A stretch of 64,000 bases of DNA from Chrysomallon squamiferum (Eukaryota; Mollusca; Gastropoda; Neomphalida; Peltospiridae): assembly GCA_012295275.1 (NCBI GenBank), contig CM022673.1, positions 1,164,105-1,228,104 on the forward strand. The letters are read 5' to 3'. The translations under genes and the position numbers were made by a program. The notes under the pieces are model-generated. The model was not told the origin of the DNA and searched no databases. It saw only the letters and a list, made by a program, of their open reading frames with translations. Shown here one piece after another: positions 1 through 12,951 of the stretch; the stretch's first letter is position 1, and each line of letters begins with the position of its first letter.

Positions 1-547
1 GAACACTGTTTATAATAAACCATAACAAATTTTTAATTGATCTCTGTGTAAATTAATGTTTTTGATGTTTATGTTCTAAATGTGATTCAATTATGCATGT
101 ATTTTATTGTCACAGTGTATTATTAAAAAAGCTTGGCTCATAGTAACAAAAAATCTAATAAAACACAACAGATGTAGTTTTCTGTATTATTTGTTTCACG
201 AGGTACCATGTATAGAAATAAAAATCAGGCTATGCTGAGGGATTTTGAAGAATATTTAATATATTAAACAAACACTGTTACTTAATATAAACAAATATAC
301 TGAATATATGACAAAAGGAATTCACAGAGAGATTTTTAAAAATTTGACAAAACCAAAATGGTAGTTAAAATTATTGCATACTAGATAAACATCATTTACA
401 GTCTTGAATATTCTGTTAGGCAATCACATCCTTCTTTCTCTCCCTCCCTAACTTTTCCTTCCTGATCTCTCTCTATCTCTCATCTTCCCTGTATCTTTCT
501 TTTCTATCTCTCTCTCCCCCCCCCCACACACACACCTAAACTCTTAC

Positions 548-902
548 CATGGGATTGGTCAGGAATACCAACAGTGATGCCCTGATGGCCGTACATAGCC
601 TGGCTGCCATGGCGACGGTCCACCCGTTGCTGCTCCTCTTTGACCAGTCCGTTGACTTCAAGTACCCCAGAGTTCGACAAGTCTACTGGATTGTCCAGAC
701 TGCTGTGCGCCATGTGGCCATTTATGTGCCGATGGTCGGAGGTCCCGTTTAGAAGCAGACTCTGCGAATGTGAGGAGGATTCAACAGCTCGACTGAGCAT
801 GTGGCCTGAGTGAGATGCAACGAAGCCGGATTCTCCATGGATTGCAAACTGCATGCCATGGTGTGACAGAATAGCAGCTGGTCCATTTATGGCATACTGC
901 TG
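548..902 (-). CDS. Internal exon of an unidentified gene, possibly a transcriptional regulator (partial)
   Basis: An open 355-nt exon on the minus strand. It is bounded by an AG acceptor just before 902 and a GTAAGAG donor starting at 547. It enters in phase 0 (first residues QQYAINGPAAIL) and leaves in phase 1. The roughly 118 residues are rich in His, Ser, Gly and Asn and have no recognisable fold, as in the disordered parts of DNA-binding regulators. Two short motifs stand out: NPVDLSNSG, matching the PxDLS consensus bound by CtBP co-repressors, and about ten residues later LVKEE, matching the SUMO-acceptor consensus. KLF3/8/12-type repressors combine such motifs, but no zinc finger is visible here, so the family is not assigned. 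The acceptor is a CAGCAG tandem, so one Gln could be optional. The base composition is far less AT-rich than the flanks, which supports coding. The 3' exons lie beyond the left edge of the window. Confidence 0.6.
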
Positions 903-3696
903 CTGCAAACACAGAATAAATATATTTAACACAAATGTATCATTTTGTGTCTCTATTCTGAATGTTTTCCATAGTATCTTCTATGTATGCAGGAGTGGAT
1001 CTGTTATGAAACTGATGAAGCTTAAGGTGTGCCTGAAGCAACTAAGTCCACATGGCTTCAAACTTTCTATTCAAAATCTGAAATGGGGAAATGGGTCTGA
1101 ATTTTTAAAAGCTCTCCTGGAACACTGCCATTGAAGTTAACAGTAATTAATCAGAACCCCCAAAATATAGGTCCAGCACTGCATGTATGTATGTATGTGT
1201 ATACATTACATGTATTTCATGCATAAATGCTGTAACAGAATAGTATTTCTGATTTAAGACAAAACAACACATTAAGTTTTTACATTTATAGAAAATAAAA
1301 TGCTTATGGCCACAAATATATAAGTTTTAATAACAATAACAATAATAATAGTAATATAAAATATCTGCATAAATGACATGAGAATACCTCCATTGCATTT
1401 TACCATGCTTTAATGTGTTTTCAACAAATACAGAAAAACAGCTAAAACAAAAATAAACAATAATATCTTAATTTAAAAAATAAAAAATAAATTCATTAAA
1501 AATAATAATAAATAATTCAATTAAAAAAATTCATTAAATTAAATTTAACAAACAGATCAATAAAATAAAGAAAATAATAATAATAAAAAAGTAAACTATC
1601 AAAGAAAAATATACATATATAAAAAATAAATAAATAATATTATACACTAAAAATAGCAAATAAATAACCAAAATAATAATAAAAACAAACACACACACAC
1701 TAAAAATAACAAATAAATAACTAAAATAATAATAAAAACAAACACACACACACAAAAAATAACAAATAAATAAATTAAGAAAAAAAAAAAGAGAAAAATC
1801 CATGAATTATAAAAATCTTCATGGCACTGCCAATTACTATGGACACAGACTACATTTTTTACTATCAATAAAATGTAATTCAGCAGAAAATATTTTCAGT
1901 GGATCATCAACAGTACTGACAGTCTCATTTGTCCTATAAATAAAAATGTCATATATTTTTTTTAATTAAAAGTGACTGGATTTCATTTAGGTTTCAATAA
2001 CAAAAAATTTAATAAAAAGGGGGGAAAAAAGAGAAAAAAAAAGAAATAAAATAAATTAAGTAAAAGAACCCTCACTAAAAAAAAAACAAAAAAAAAAACA
2101 ACCTATCATGATTTCAGATGTTTAAACCTACAACAAAATAATATTAACATTTTCTATATAACAGTAACAATAACAAACAAAAAAGAATGCGAAAAGAAAA
2201 TCTGAATTGAAATAAAGAACTTTTTCTCTCAAGATCTCAAAAGAAAATGAAGAAGAAAAAAAATTAATAAAATATATTCAGATCATATTGGTTTAAATAA
2301 ATAGTTTACAATTTATATACAATAAATAATAAATTAAAAGATAAAAGTTAAATATTAAAAAGTTAAATAAAACTATATACACATATACTCCCAAACCAGA
2401 AAATTATTATTAAAAAGAAAAATATTTTTGAAAAAAAAAAGAATAAAAAAAAGAAAAAAAGAAAAAAGAAGGGCATTATAATTTAAACAAGTTTAACACA
2501 CAACAAAACCATTGTGCTGACTTCACATATATACTGTGACCTTTTTAAACAAAAACCTCCTTGACCAATTATCTTCAATGTATCGGTGACAAAATAATTG
2601 CTCTCTGTCCCTTTCCTGTAATCTGAGAGCATTTGAAATAAAAATAGTCATGTGAAAAAAAATATATCAAATAAAATTAAAAAATAAAACATTTTCTTCT
2701 CTGATAGCATGCAGACTTTTTGAGTGATGGTTTATGCATTTAAAATTTACATGACAATAATGTTATTTATAAAAAAATAATAATATAAAAAAAAAAAGAA
2801 GGAATGCATGAAAGCAATATGAATATAGGCTAATTATTTTATTTTACATTTTATTTATAAAAATATGCTTGCTGTTTAATGTGACATATTTTTTATCCCT
2901 TACAAATTAAAAATAAGAAGTGAATACTGATGTAACTTTTTGATTTTTTTTTATAAATGAAATATTATAAATAAATAAATGTGGTCATACTAATCTGTTC
3001 AAACTGAATATAATACTTTCTTTGAAAGACTGAATAGTTGTTTAACATTGTAAGTTTAAAAAACTAACAACAATCAGCAGTATCAAGATTTTATTTTATT
3101 TTTATTTTTTAATCACCAGCAAACAGAACTTAAAAACTCAAGCTACACTATACTAAAATTATTAAATTTAAAAATTATTAAATAAAATGAAGGAAGCCAA
3201 TGATATTCCTTTACTTTGGAACACAATTTTTAATAAAAACCAACTAATAGTAATACATAATTTAAATTATAACAATGTTTAAGAAAACTGTTTTACAGTG
3301 TTTTTTTTTTTTTTCCTGATTATATTTATACAAAAATAAAAAAAATAAAATAAAAAAAAATAAATACATAAATAATAATAATAATAAAAAAATCAGCCAG
3401 TATAACTAAAGATGATAAAACAAAAACAAATGAAGTGTGTACCATGTAAGTTTAAATATTGTGCAGTCATAAACTAAACTTAAAAGTAAACTGATGATAT
3501 ATATAATTATACTGTATAATTTCAATTATAAAAAACAGGATACTTATAATTAGTGGCATTCTCCATCATAATTAATTATTATATATATTCTGGAAAATGT
3601 TGTGAGTAATGACCTTATTACTAAGTCATACAAAAAATATATATTATCAAAAAAAATAATGATACAACCTTTCAATTGATACTCTAAGTAAACTAC

Positions 3697-3737
<41 letters not shown>

Positions 3738-3913
3738 CAATATTAATAAAGTTATGTAATAAAATTATCAAAAATAGTCATTAAAATTATTTATGCTGAT
3801 GTTGGAAATATATATATATTTTTTTTTTTTCAAAAAATTTAAAATTCAGCTAAAAAGCTCCATTCCTGTTGAAAACATTTCATTTCTTGAACCTAGGGCA
3901 CACATTAAATATC

Positions 3914-4004
3914 AGGTCATCTGTCTAAGTAAACCTCTAAGCTGAACATATGCAACAGGTTTCCCATTCAAGTCAAAGGTCAGTTAGGTCACTGAAAGAG
4001 GTCA
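3914..4004 (+). promoter_or_regulatory. Cluster of four AGGTCA nuclear-receptor half-sites
   Basis: Exact AGGTCA hexamers occur at 3914-3919, 3977-3982, 3986-3991 and 3999-4004, all on the plus strand. The middle pair is separated by 3 bp (a DR3 arrangement) and the last pair by 7 bp. AGGTCA is the half-site bound by many nuclear receptors. Regulatory use here is inference. The block is also less AT-rich than its surroundings. Confidence 0.35.
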
Positions 4005-4442
4005 GGGAGCTGTCTGGATGTTGTGAGAAAGTTCATGCTTCACTTGCTGCAGTGAAGCTTATCATTACTTCATAAAGTAAAATAAAAAACTGACAAAATT
4101 TGAAAAAAAGAGAAAAATGTAGTGAACACTTTTCAGTGATATATTTAAATTAAGAATAAATTAACTGTTTCATGTTTTAAATTTTGGCAAAACTAGATAA
4201 CCTGTATCACACATTTTTAAATAATATTGTTTTTATATAAAATTTATTTGATAATCTTGATAAGCTTAAAAAAGTTTTAAATTTAAATAAGCAGTGAAAA
4301 TATTAAACCTGTACTATATCACAGTGCCAATGAAATGTGAACAGCATAATTACTTATAACCAGTATACTTGAACTTAATATAATATTTTACTAAAATTAT
4401 TATTTTCACTATGTATTTATAGAAATTAAGAAATAAATATCA

Positions 4443-4479
<37 letters not shown>

Positions 4480-5258
4480 CATTTTTATCATCAGAATAAG
4501 GTAGCCCCCCCCATCAAACAGCTAATTTATTTTTAGTTAGTCATTCCGTTGATTCTAGGAGTGAAATGTTCACACAGGATATTCTCACTTGTTTGTGTTT
4601 ATTTTTTCCCCCTAACTATCAGTAACATAATATTTATGTGTTACTTTTTTTTTTTATATATATACATATATATTACAAAATAAACTGAAATAAAAATAAC
4701 AAACCTAAATAATCATGCTCAATGTTTTTAATAATAATATTAATAATTAAAAAAATTGTTACGACTTCCTAGACAAGAGTTTTTGAACACCCTAGTGTGT
4801 AAATCATATTTGCAATGCATAATGCAGCTCCACATCTTGATGCTCATTATGTACACACACTTCCCCCTCACCCACCCACCCACACATACATCTAAGTTGC
4901 TAATTAAAAAAAGCAAAGTCTATAATAAGTATAATTTTGTCCTTATATATAAAATATGACTGAACTAAACTTTTTTTTAATTTATTTATAATATTTATTA
5001 ATCCTAAAATATATATATATATATATATAGAATGGCCATAAAACATGTACTTTTACAAGGACAGCATCAGTGATTATGAAGGTCAAAAATTATTTTAGAT
5101 AGCTAAATATGAATTACTGTCACAAGTGGTTAAAAATTTATGTGTGATCCATTAAGCAGTAATAATGCTTGTGTCACTCAAAAACATACAACTTTACTGG
5201 AATATGAACAAGTGAAAATTTGTATTTTGGTCAAAGTGGTCTTCAAGTATATATATAA

Positions 5259-5289
<31 letters not shown>

Positions 5290-5688
5290 TATTATTATAT
5301 ATCAAAATGGCCAGTGACACAAATACTGCTAAAAATGTCTTATTTGTATAATAATATAATATAAATTTGGTACAGTGTTTAGAATCCTAGTACTCATATT
5401 TATGTATCCAGTTAAAATAAAATAAAATAAAATAAAATAAAATAAAATAGATATTTTTAAATTAAATTAAGAAAAACACACAATGGGAAACTGTGTTATA
5501 ACTGGTTGTGTGTTTTTTTTTTTCTTTCTTTCTAATGATACAAAGAAACCAAAAATAAAACTGAACAAAGCAGCTGAACCATGCTAATGAAAAGAAAAAC
5601 AACAATCAATAATTTTTGGGGCAATTTCTGCAACAGACAGCAGGTGGGAGAAAGGGACATCTGCTGTACACACAGAATCCTATTCAAA

Positions 5689-5725
<37 letters not shown>

Positions 5726-6505
5726 CCAAAACATTTAATGTTTTTATCCTAATTTTGTTTGATATTCTACTGTATCTGGCCGGCAAAAATATTAATATAT
5801 TAAAAATAACAAAATGACCTGGTTCTTAACAACTTCAACTATGAAAATAATTTGTCTTCCTGCTTGGTCTTAAATCAGAATACACATAATTTTAACAAAT
5901 AAACATGCAAAATGGTATTAAATAAATGCATAGATAACATTAGTTTCATACCTGCTCTTGAGAAACATAAAGCTGGTTCTCATTCATTATAAAGCATTAA
6001 GTTACAACTGGCCCTCTTGTATCAGATCTCAACTTTATGAACAACACACTAGCATCCTCTTTATTTCTCCCGTTAGCGAAATTACACAGATTAAATCCTT
6101 ACTTATTACTCTGTAATGTTGTGCAAGTCAACAACAAAAAATATATTTACGTATGTCTTTTACTACTTGTTATATATCTTAAAACTTGATGCAAAACTTT
6201 GAAAGAGACACTCGTGGGAAAATCCAGTTGTAATTGACATCGTGAGAACAAAGATGCCCTGCTATTCGATTCAGTTCACTCACTTGACGGTAACCAAAAA
6301 ATAAGACAACACACTATATTCAGTCAAATAACGAGTTAAAATGTATGCCGTTTTATTAATAATGATTATATTTCAGTATCTGAGTCAAAATATTAGATTA
6401 TAACTCAAATTAATTAGACTTATGCGTATTGTACGTCAACAATGTAAAACAAAGGCGGCGAACAGAACAGCCATTTTCCCATGTTCGGGACAAAGCCCAT
6501 TGGTA

Positions 6506-6523
6506 CATTCCTTATAAGGAATG
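6506..6523. promoter_or_regulatory. Perfect CArG box (SRF/MADS-box site) inside an 18-bp palindrome
   Basis: CATTCCTTATAAGGAATG reads the same on both strands, and its core CCTTATAAGG is an exact CC(A/T)6GG serum-response-factor site. It lies about 770 bp upstream of the MINDY start, near a CCATTGG motif (an inverted CCAAT box) and a GCCATTTT element resembling a YY1 site. A promoter or enhancer role for MINDY or for a minus-strand gene is inferred. Confidence 0.45.
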
Positions 6524-6861
6524 CAGGTGTTCCCACGACAGTCAACCGGTTATGCTTGGCTGGTTGCAAATGACAAGCGATCATGTCTTAGCTGAGATGT
6601 GATTTCACACTCTGCTATGTCTGCTTTTCTGATAAATTACACATACTGTCTAAGAAAGATCAAAACATTAGTGGCTAATATATTACGTATTTTTCATTCA
6701 ACTTCTAGGTCGATCAGTGCATCATTACCACCTATCGCTTCATCAGTTCATGAGTTTGATTTTTTCCTCCCTAGCCTAAACTAGACTTCGCAACACAAAA
6801 TGTTGTTTTGCAGATTGATCGATGACCTTACAATTATTTGCACCTATAACTGGGTACTTAC

Positions 6862-6936
6862 AAAATGACTCTTGCAATGTCGATATAGCTCCCGTGTTGT
6901 ACGTTGAGGTTTCGGAACTTGACACTTCTTCAATAT
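6862..6936 (-). CDS. Candidate 75-nt internal exon of a minus-strand gene
   Basis: Between a CCTTTCAG acceptor and a strong GTAAGTACC donor lie exactly 25 open codons, ILKKCQVPKPQRTTRELYRH followed by CKSHF. The exon starts and ends in phase 0, compatible with direct joining to the phase-0 exon at 902-548. No start codon lies in frame upstream before a stop, so a coding reading needs a further 5' exon. It could equally be part of a non-coding first exon transcribed away from the MINDY promoter. No family was recognised. Confidence 0.3.
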
Positions 6937-7139
6937 CTGAAAGGCTTCAGCAAAAAGACATTATGTCAATGCCTTATTGACTTTTGGAGATAATTATTCA
7001 AAGAAATGCAATAAACGAATTCATTGCTTTAAATTTATAAAATATTGTCAAGCAAACAAATAATTATGTATCGAATAATTTATAACTTTTGACAAATACA
7101 CGAAAAACTTTCCAGCAATATGGCCGAAATATTCACCAC

Positions 7140-7169
7140 ACATGCGCATGTTTTTGTTCCTATTTCCGG
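7140..7169. promoter_or_regulatory. MINDY promoter region with NRF1-like and ETS-like sites
   Basis: About 105-135 bp before the MINDY start codon are ACATGCGCATGT (7140-7151), a palindrome containing the NRF1 core TGCGCATG, and TTCCGG (7164-7169), an ETS core. These are typical of TATA-less housekeeping promoters. The true transcription start is not visible from sequence alone. Confidence 0.4.
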
Positions 7170-7273
7170 TATTGAGAAAGGTGTTGTTGGACAGATGTCA
7201 TTTCGTTTTGTAAAAAATATTTAACATTATAAATTTTATATAGATACAAATAATCTATTTCGCTAAATTAATC

Positions 7274-9242
7274 ATGGCCTCTTCAGAAGGCCCATGTACA
7301 AATACAGCAGACTGTGGTTCCGACGATCCAAAAATAACAAGTCCTAATCTGAACACCTGTAAAAATACAACACAAGTTTTACAGAGAAATGAACACCAGG
7401 ACACAATTCCTCCTGCTGCATCTACTGAGACTGAAGATGACAGTTTTAAAAACATAGGTATCACTTATTTAAATGCTTCAAACGTTTTGGTGGTCACTGG
7501 TGTAGAATTTTATTATTTGGTTGTTCAGAATTAGTGATGTCAATAGAGTGAATTATCATATTGTGACTTTGACTATGAGTAACTATATTATGTAATATAT
7601 TATTTATTTTATTGATACTAACTAATGATGCAAGGGTAGATGAACTGACTAGTCAGAAATGTTAATAATAAAATACAGGTTTTATTTGGTAAAACCTCAG
7701 AAATGTCATAAATAGAAATAAACCGGGATCACTTTGTCTGCACAGGTGTCGGTTAATATTGCAAATGGGTTAAATGATCTGACTGTAATTGTATATATAA
7801 TTTGTTTCAGAGTTAACTAACTGTACAAAATGCATCAGTAATTAACTGTATATTGTTATTGCTGATCATATTAATGTATCAAAACAATTAATCTTCTACA
7901 TAAATGTTAGAGAAAACCATAAACACTGTTAATAATATTAATAGGATACATTTGATGTTTGTTTTCTATATATGGATTCTTTTGAAAGTAGTATGGCAAA
8001 GCCACTTAAATCTGACATAGCAAATAAATAATTTCAAATTATATTTTAACTGGTGACTGTTTTCACTGGTCTTGAAATAAATTAAACTGGTGTTGTGCTG
8101 TGTCATATTTATATTTAATAAATTAAATAAATGATTATGTATTCAAGTCATTGAGGCGTTCATATTGATAGCAGACAAGAAGAAGAAGAAAATATTGGGC
8201 TATCTTCAATTTCCAGACAGTCTTTTTTATTTTATAAACACATTTTAAATAAAATGACAGAAGGGATGATACAGACATCCTTACAGACTTTGTTATTTTC
8301 TTTTTCTTTTATTTTTAACAGTGATTATTTTTGACTGCTATTTAAGCCATATGAATGAACTTACTGTATATACCATTGTATCATTTAAGCAGTATGAAAA
8401 TATCACGAAAGATACATATGATGAATACATTGCATGTACATTTATATCAATATACGTATATTCATATCTGTATATATTTCTTGTACACTGTATGTACATT
8501 TATATTAATGTATATATATTTATATCTGTTCATATTTCTAGTACATTGTATGTACATTTATATCAATGTATGTATATTTACATCTGTGTATATTTCTTTA
8601 TTTAGATGATACTGAAGAAGGAAGTGTAAATTCGAGTAACCCATCTCAGGTAAAAGATTCAACAGACGAAGATGGTACTCCATCACATATTCGTTCTGTG
8701 GAGCAAGAAAGCACATCATCAGACACAAACAACTGTTATGAGGACATTTCCTTGGATCAGATCAGTTTTGGTACAAACAGCGACCTTGTTAAACTAGAAG
8801 ATACTGTAGATGCAGACTCAGATAACTGTAGTCAGTCTAATGTTGTGGACTTACCTCCCTTGAAAGACAAATCGCAAGAAAAAGATAGCATTTGTGGTGG
8901 TGCTTCTGCGAAGGACGAGAATGGTCAGTGCGTGTACTACATTAAGTGGATAATGTTTGACAGTAACAAAGTGCCCATTATTACTCAGAACGAGAATGGC
9001 CCCTGTCCTCTGCTGGCAATCATGAATGCTTTGCTGCTGAAAGGAAAGGTTAAACTGGCTCCTATGATTGAGATGATCACATCTGAACAGTTGATGACAT
9101 ACCTAGGAGAATGTATTCTGGAGAGCATGCCCCAGGTAGGACTTAATTAACTCTGACCTGTATTTGGTAACGGTGACTTAAATTAATCTTTCATCAGTTG
9201 GGCAGTTTTTTGACATTTTTGATTTATTTTGTTTTGAATACG

Positions 9243-9296
<54 letters not shown>

Positions 9297-12200
9297 TGTT
9301 TGTGTTTTATTGTTACACTGTATGGTGGGTTTTTGTTACACATTTCCTCTGTGTATATCATTTCACATATTGATAAGCAACAAATAAGGGACAGCATTTC
9401 AGTTGATGTCTGTCTCAGTGTCTGTTTTGAAGTCATTTTGGATGGATGAAAACCAAAGTATGAGCAGTATGTCATGATAGTAATTCTCATTGTTTTTATT
9501 TTTTTACTGAATATTTATTGTTAATATTGTTCAGTAATTTATTTATTACACATTTAGTATTGTTTGAAGTTATACTACAATATATTTATGTAACTTACTG
9601 GTGCTTCTGAAAATTATTTACACTATTTACACTATTTACATTAATTCCTTTTCATATGCTGTTTTATTATTTGTTGTATTTCCATGGTGTGCATTGACAA
9701 TGTATATATAACCCAGCAATTTTTTGACAGCATTCAAGTGACTCTTTTGTATAAATAGGTATTTTAAATTCAGTCATTAAAATGTATTCTAAACAGTAAA
9801 GATCTTCTGAATTTATAGATAAGTAGATGTACATACACGTATATAATTTCTTTTTTTGCTTTCAGGATCTGTCTGAAAATGTCAGACCCAATTTTGAACA
9901 AAACATGCAAGATGCAATGTCTGTGATGTACAAATTGCAAACAGGAATTGATGTTAATGTTAAATTTACAGGGTATGTTTAAAATGTTATAAATTTTCTT
10001 AATTATTATTTAGTAAAAAAAGATATATTAATTTTTATTTTACTGGAGAATATATGAAAAAATCTGTTTATAATCAGTCATTAATTCTAGATTGATAACA
10101 GTGGAATAATATAGTTAAACTAGCTACATGAATTTTATCTTTTGAATCAGGGGTTGCCAAACCTTTTGTCTCACTGACCCCTTTGATGATGCCATCCAAA
10201 TCTGGAAACCTTCTTCCAGAGATCAGTTTTTCTCTCATTGGTTCCCCAATGACCCTTCTTTCTGAGTCCTTGAAAGAATCCACCAACCACTTTGGCAATT
10301 CCTGATTTGTATGTTGTTCAGAATTTCAATAACTATTAACAATACTGACATTTTTATAATATCTGTACTCTCTCTCCATACATGTGTGGACAAAATCAAT
10401 TTATATCCAAAAAATGTATACATATATATATTTTCATCTGGCATAGTGATATGTAATGTTTGTTTTTTTTTGTTTTTTTTACTGCAGAGTGAAAGATTTC
10501 GAGTATACTCCTGAATGTATTATATTTGATCTGCTGGAAATGTGCCTCTACCATGGTTGGCTGGTTGACCCTCAGGACGTAGTCTGTGTCAAAGCTGTAG
10601 GCACATGTAGCTATAATCAGCTTGTTGAAAAAATTATTGCTCAGAAAAGTTCTGACAAATCAGAGTTAGTACATGAAGGTCAGTTTTAAAATACTTTTAT
10701 TACTTTTATTTAAAAGTACTATCATCACAACAGCAATAATATGATAATAATTTATTATATTAATTAAATATTGTGTTAATTTAGATTTTTCAGTGCAGAC
10801 TTTACTTTATGTTAAAAATGATAAAAACTGAATTTCTAGTCAAGCCAAAATAATTCAGGTAGGAGTTATTCCTCTTTTCTCACAAACTGCAGAATGTAGT
10901 TGATTTAAAAAAATGTCAGGTTTGAAAAATTAGTGCAATGTAAAAATAATATAGACTTTTTTGAGCAAAAAAAAAAAATCTGTTATATCCTAATGAAATT
11001 AATAATAATTTTTTTTAGATAAATGTTTGTAATACCATGTATGAAGAACAATAATAAAAAATTGTACAGATATTAATAATCCAGGATTTTCAGAAACAAT
11101 TTATTTTATTTTATAGTGACTTTAATAATTTAAATATATTAAAAAAACATTTCTGTTACCTAACAATATTACTGGTAACAATTTTTCATAATATACATTT
11201 TGTTATCTTTCATTATTTATGTTACCTCCTATTAACGTTTTTAGAAACAAAATTTATTATATCATATGGAAAATAATAATAAAATTGCCATAAAGTATAT
11301 TTAAATATTCTTTTCCTAACATTAAAATCCCCCTCCCCCCCAGTAAAGCAATTTTAAAACAAATTCCCATTTGTTTAGCAATAAAAAATTCAGTTACCTA
11401 ATATTAACATCAATAATTCAAAAATTTTGGAAACAAAATTACTGTTGATTTTTGTTTCAGGTCTAATAACATTCAAAATGCTTAATAAAAAGTTTCTGTT
11501 ATCTCATGTAACAAAGAGTGTTATATGTTTCTTGTTTTATTTTTCATTAGCTCTCGTTGCTGAGCATTTTTTGAATGAGACTGCCGCTCAGTTGACGTAT
11601 TATGGTCTGTGTGAACTGGTGACAACCGTACAGGAAAATGAACTGGCTGTGTTTTTCCGAAACAATCATTTCTGCACACTTTACAAACACAGTGTAAGAA
11701 ATACTGATTTATTTTATCTTTATATATCATATGTTAATATATACACAGACAGATATATATATATATCTGTATTTATTTGTGTATGTGTGTCTGTAGGTGT
11801 ATGTTTGAGTATATATGTGTATGTGTGTTACATAAATTTCATAGAATTCACAGTTGATGACTAAAATACTTTATTATATGTTTCCTTTCTATGTGTGTGT
11901 GTGTGATCCAGTAACTATCCCTTCATCTGAGACCATGATACCTAATTTGCTACTTACCAGAAAATGTATATAAAGGGTATTGCCAGTTGTTAAAAATAAC
12001 TCTGAAAGAGTGTCTGTAGCTTTCTACTTAATATCACAAATAACCCAACTTGCTTGATTTAATAACTTAATACACCAAACAATTATTGTTTCATTGTGTA
12101 CATACGTTTTCTGGTTTTATTGTTAAAACAAACTATTTTCATCAGTTGTCAAATGTTTTATTGTACATAATGAATGAGATTATAAACTGAATGTGTAATG

Positions 12201-12911
12201 ATTTATTATACACAGATTGAAAGTTTTTCCAATACCCAATTTATTTACAGAATAAAATTTAAAAAACTAACTGTTGATGATGTATAATGGTAAATTGTTC
12301 CGTGTGCCTATGCTATTTTTGGAACCAAACATTAAGAAAACAAAAAGAAATTATAATTCTTGAACATTATAAAGAAACACAAATGTTTGGGAAAAAACCC
12401 ACAGAAATCTTCAGTATACATACATACATACATATGTACATATAAAAAATTCCAATAAACAAACAAGAATGAAATTAAATTTATTTAATAGGGTTCATTA
12501 ACTAGTACTGTTACTTAATAACAAAAAACATTATATATGTGTAAAATTGCGATAATAAAATTATTACTGTTTTTACATAAATGTTTTGTATATGAAAAAG
12601 AGTTTTATTCCTTTGTTCTTAACATTAATTTACTTTAACACTTAAAATATAAAGTATACAGTTGAATAGTAATAATAATAGTAATAATAGTAGTAATAAT
12701 ACATTTTGCACTTCTTATAAAATAATAGCAAGTTATTGCTAGAATAAATCAAATTTAAGAATATTTAAATTATAAATATATATTTAAATATATAAATAAC
12801 CATTATAATATTGTACATATGATTCAATACAAATAAAAATAAAAATATCATCTCCAAAATATACTTTAAAAATATAAGAATAAGAAAAAACTAAAAATTT
12901 AAGTATAGAGT

Positions 12912-12951
<40 letters not shown>

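Larger units (their letters stand above)
903..6861. other. Gene-poor AT-rich stretch, probably a large intron
   Basis: No convincing exon was found on either strand. The DNA is dominated by A-rich runs, TAA and AT microsatellites (about 3700-3733, 4444-4472, 5006-5029, 5261-5293), an AAAAT tandem array (about 5413-5449) and a poly-A run (5690-5720). Open frames here are translations of these simple repeats. If the exon at 548-902 and the candidate exon at 6862-6936 belong to one minus-strand gene, this is its 5.96 kb intron. A cluster of AGGTCA half-sites (3914-4004) and a perfect CArG palindrome (6506-6523) are listed separately. Confidence 0.5.

Noticed and set aside
1534-1868. Tyr/Phe/Ile-rich open frames on the minus strand
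   Set aside because: They are translations of AAT/AAAT/CA simple repeats, not genes.
6599-6784. Open frame on the plus strand upstream of MINDY, after a CTTCTAG acceptor-like site
   Set aside because: No donor, no partner exon and no recognisable protein; probably chance.
8321-8609. Open frames encoding Tyr/Ile-rich peptides before MINDY exon 2
   Set aside because: They are produced by the 58-bp intronic tandem repeat, and splicing phase shows the exon starts at 8606.
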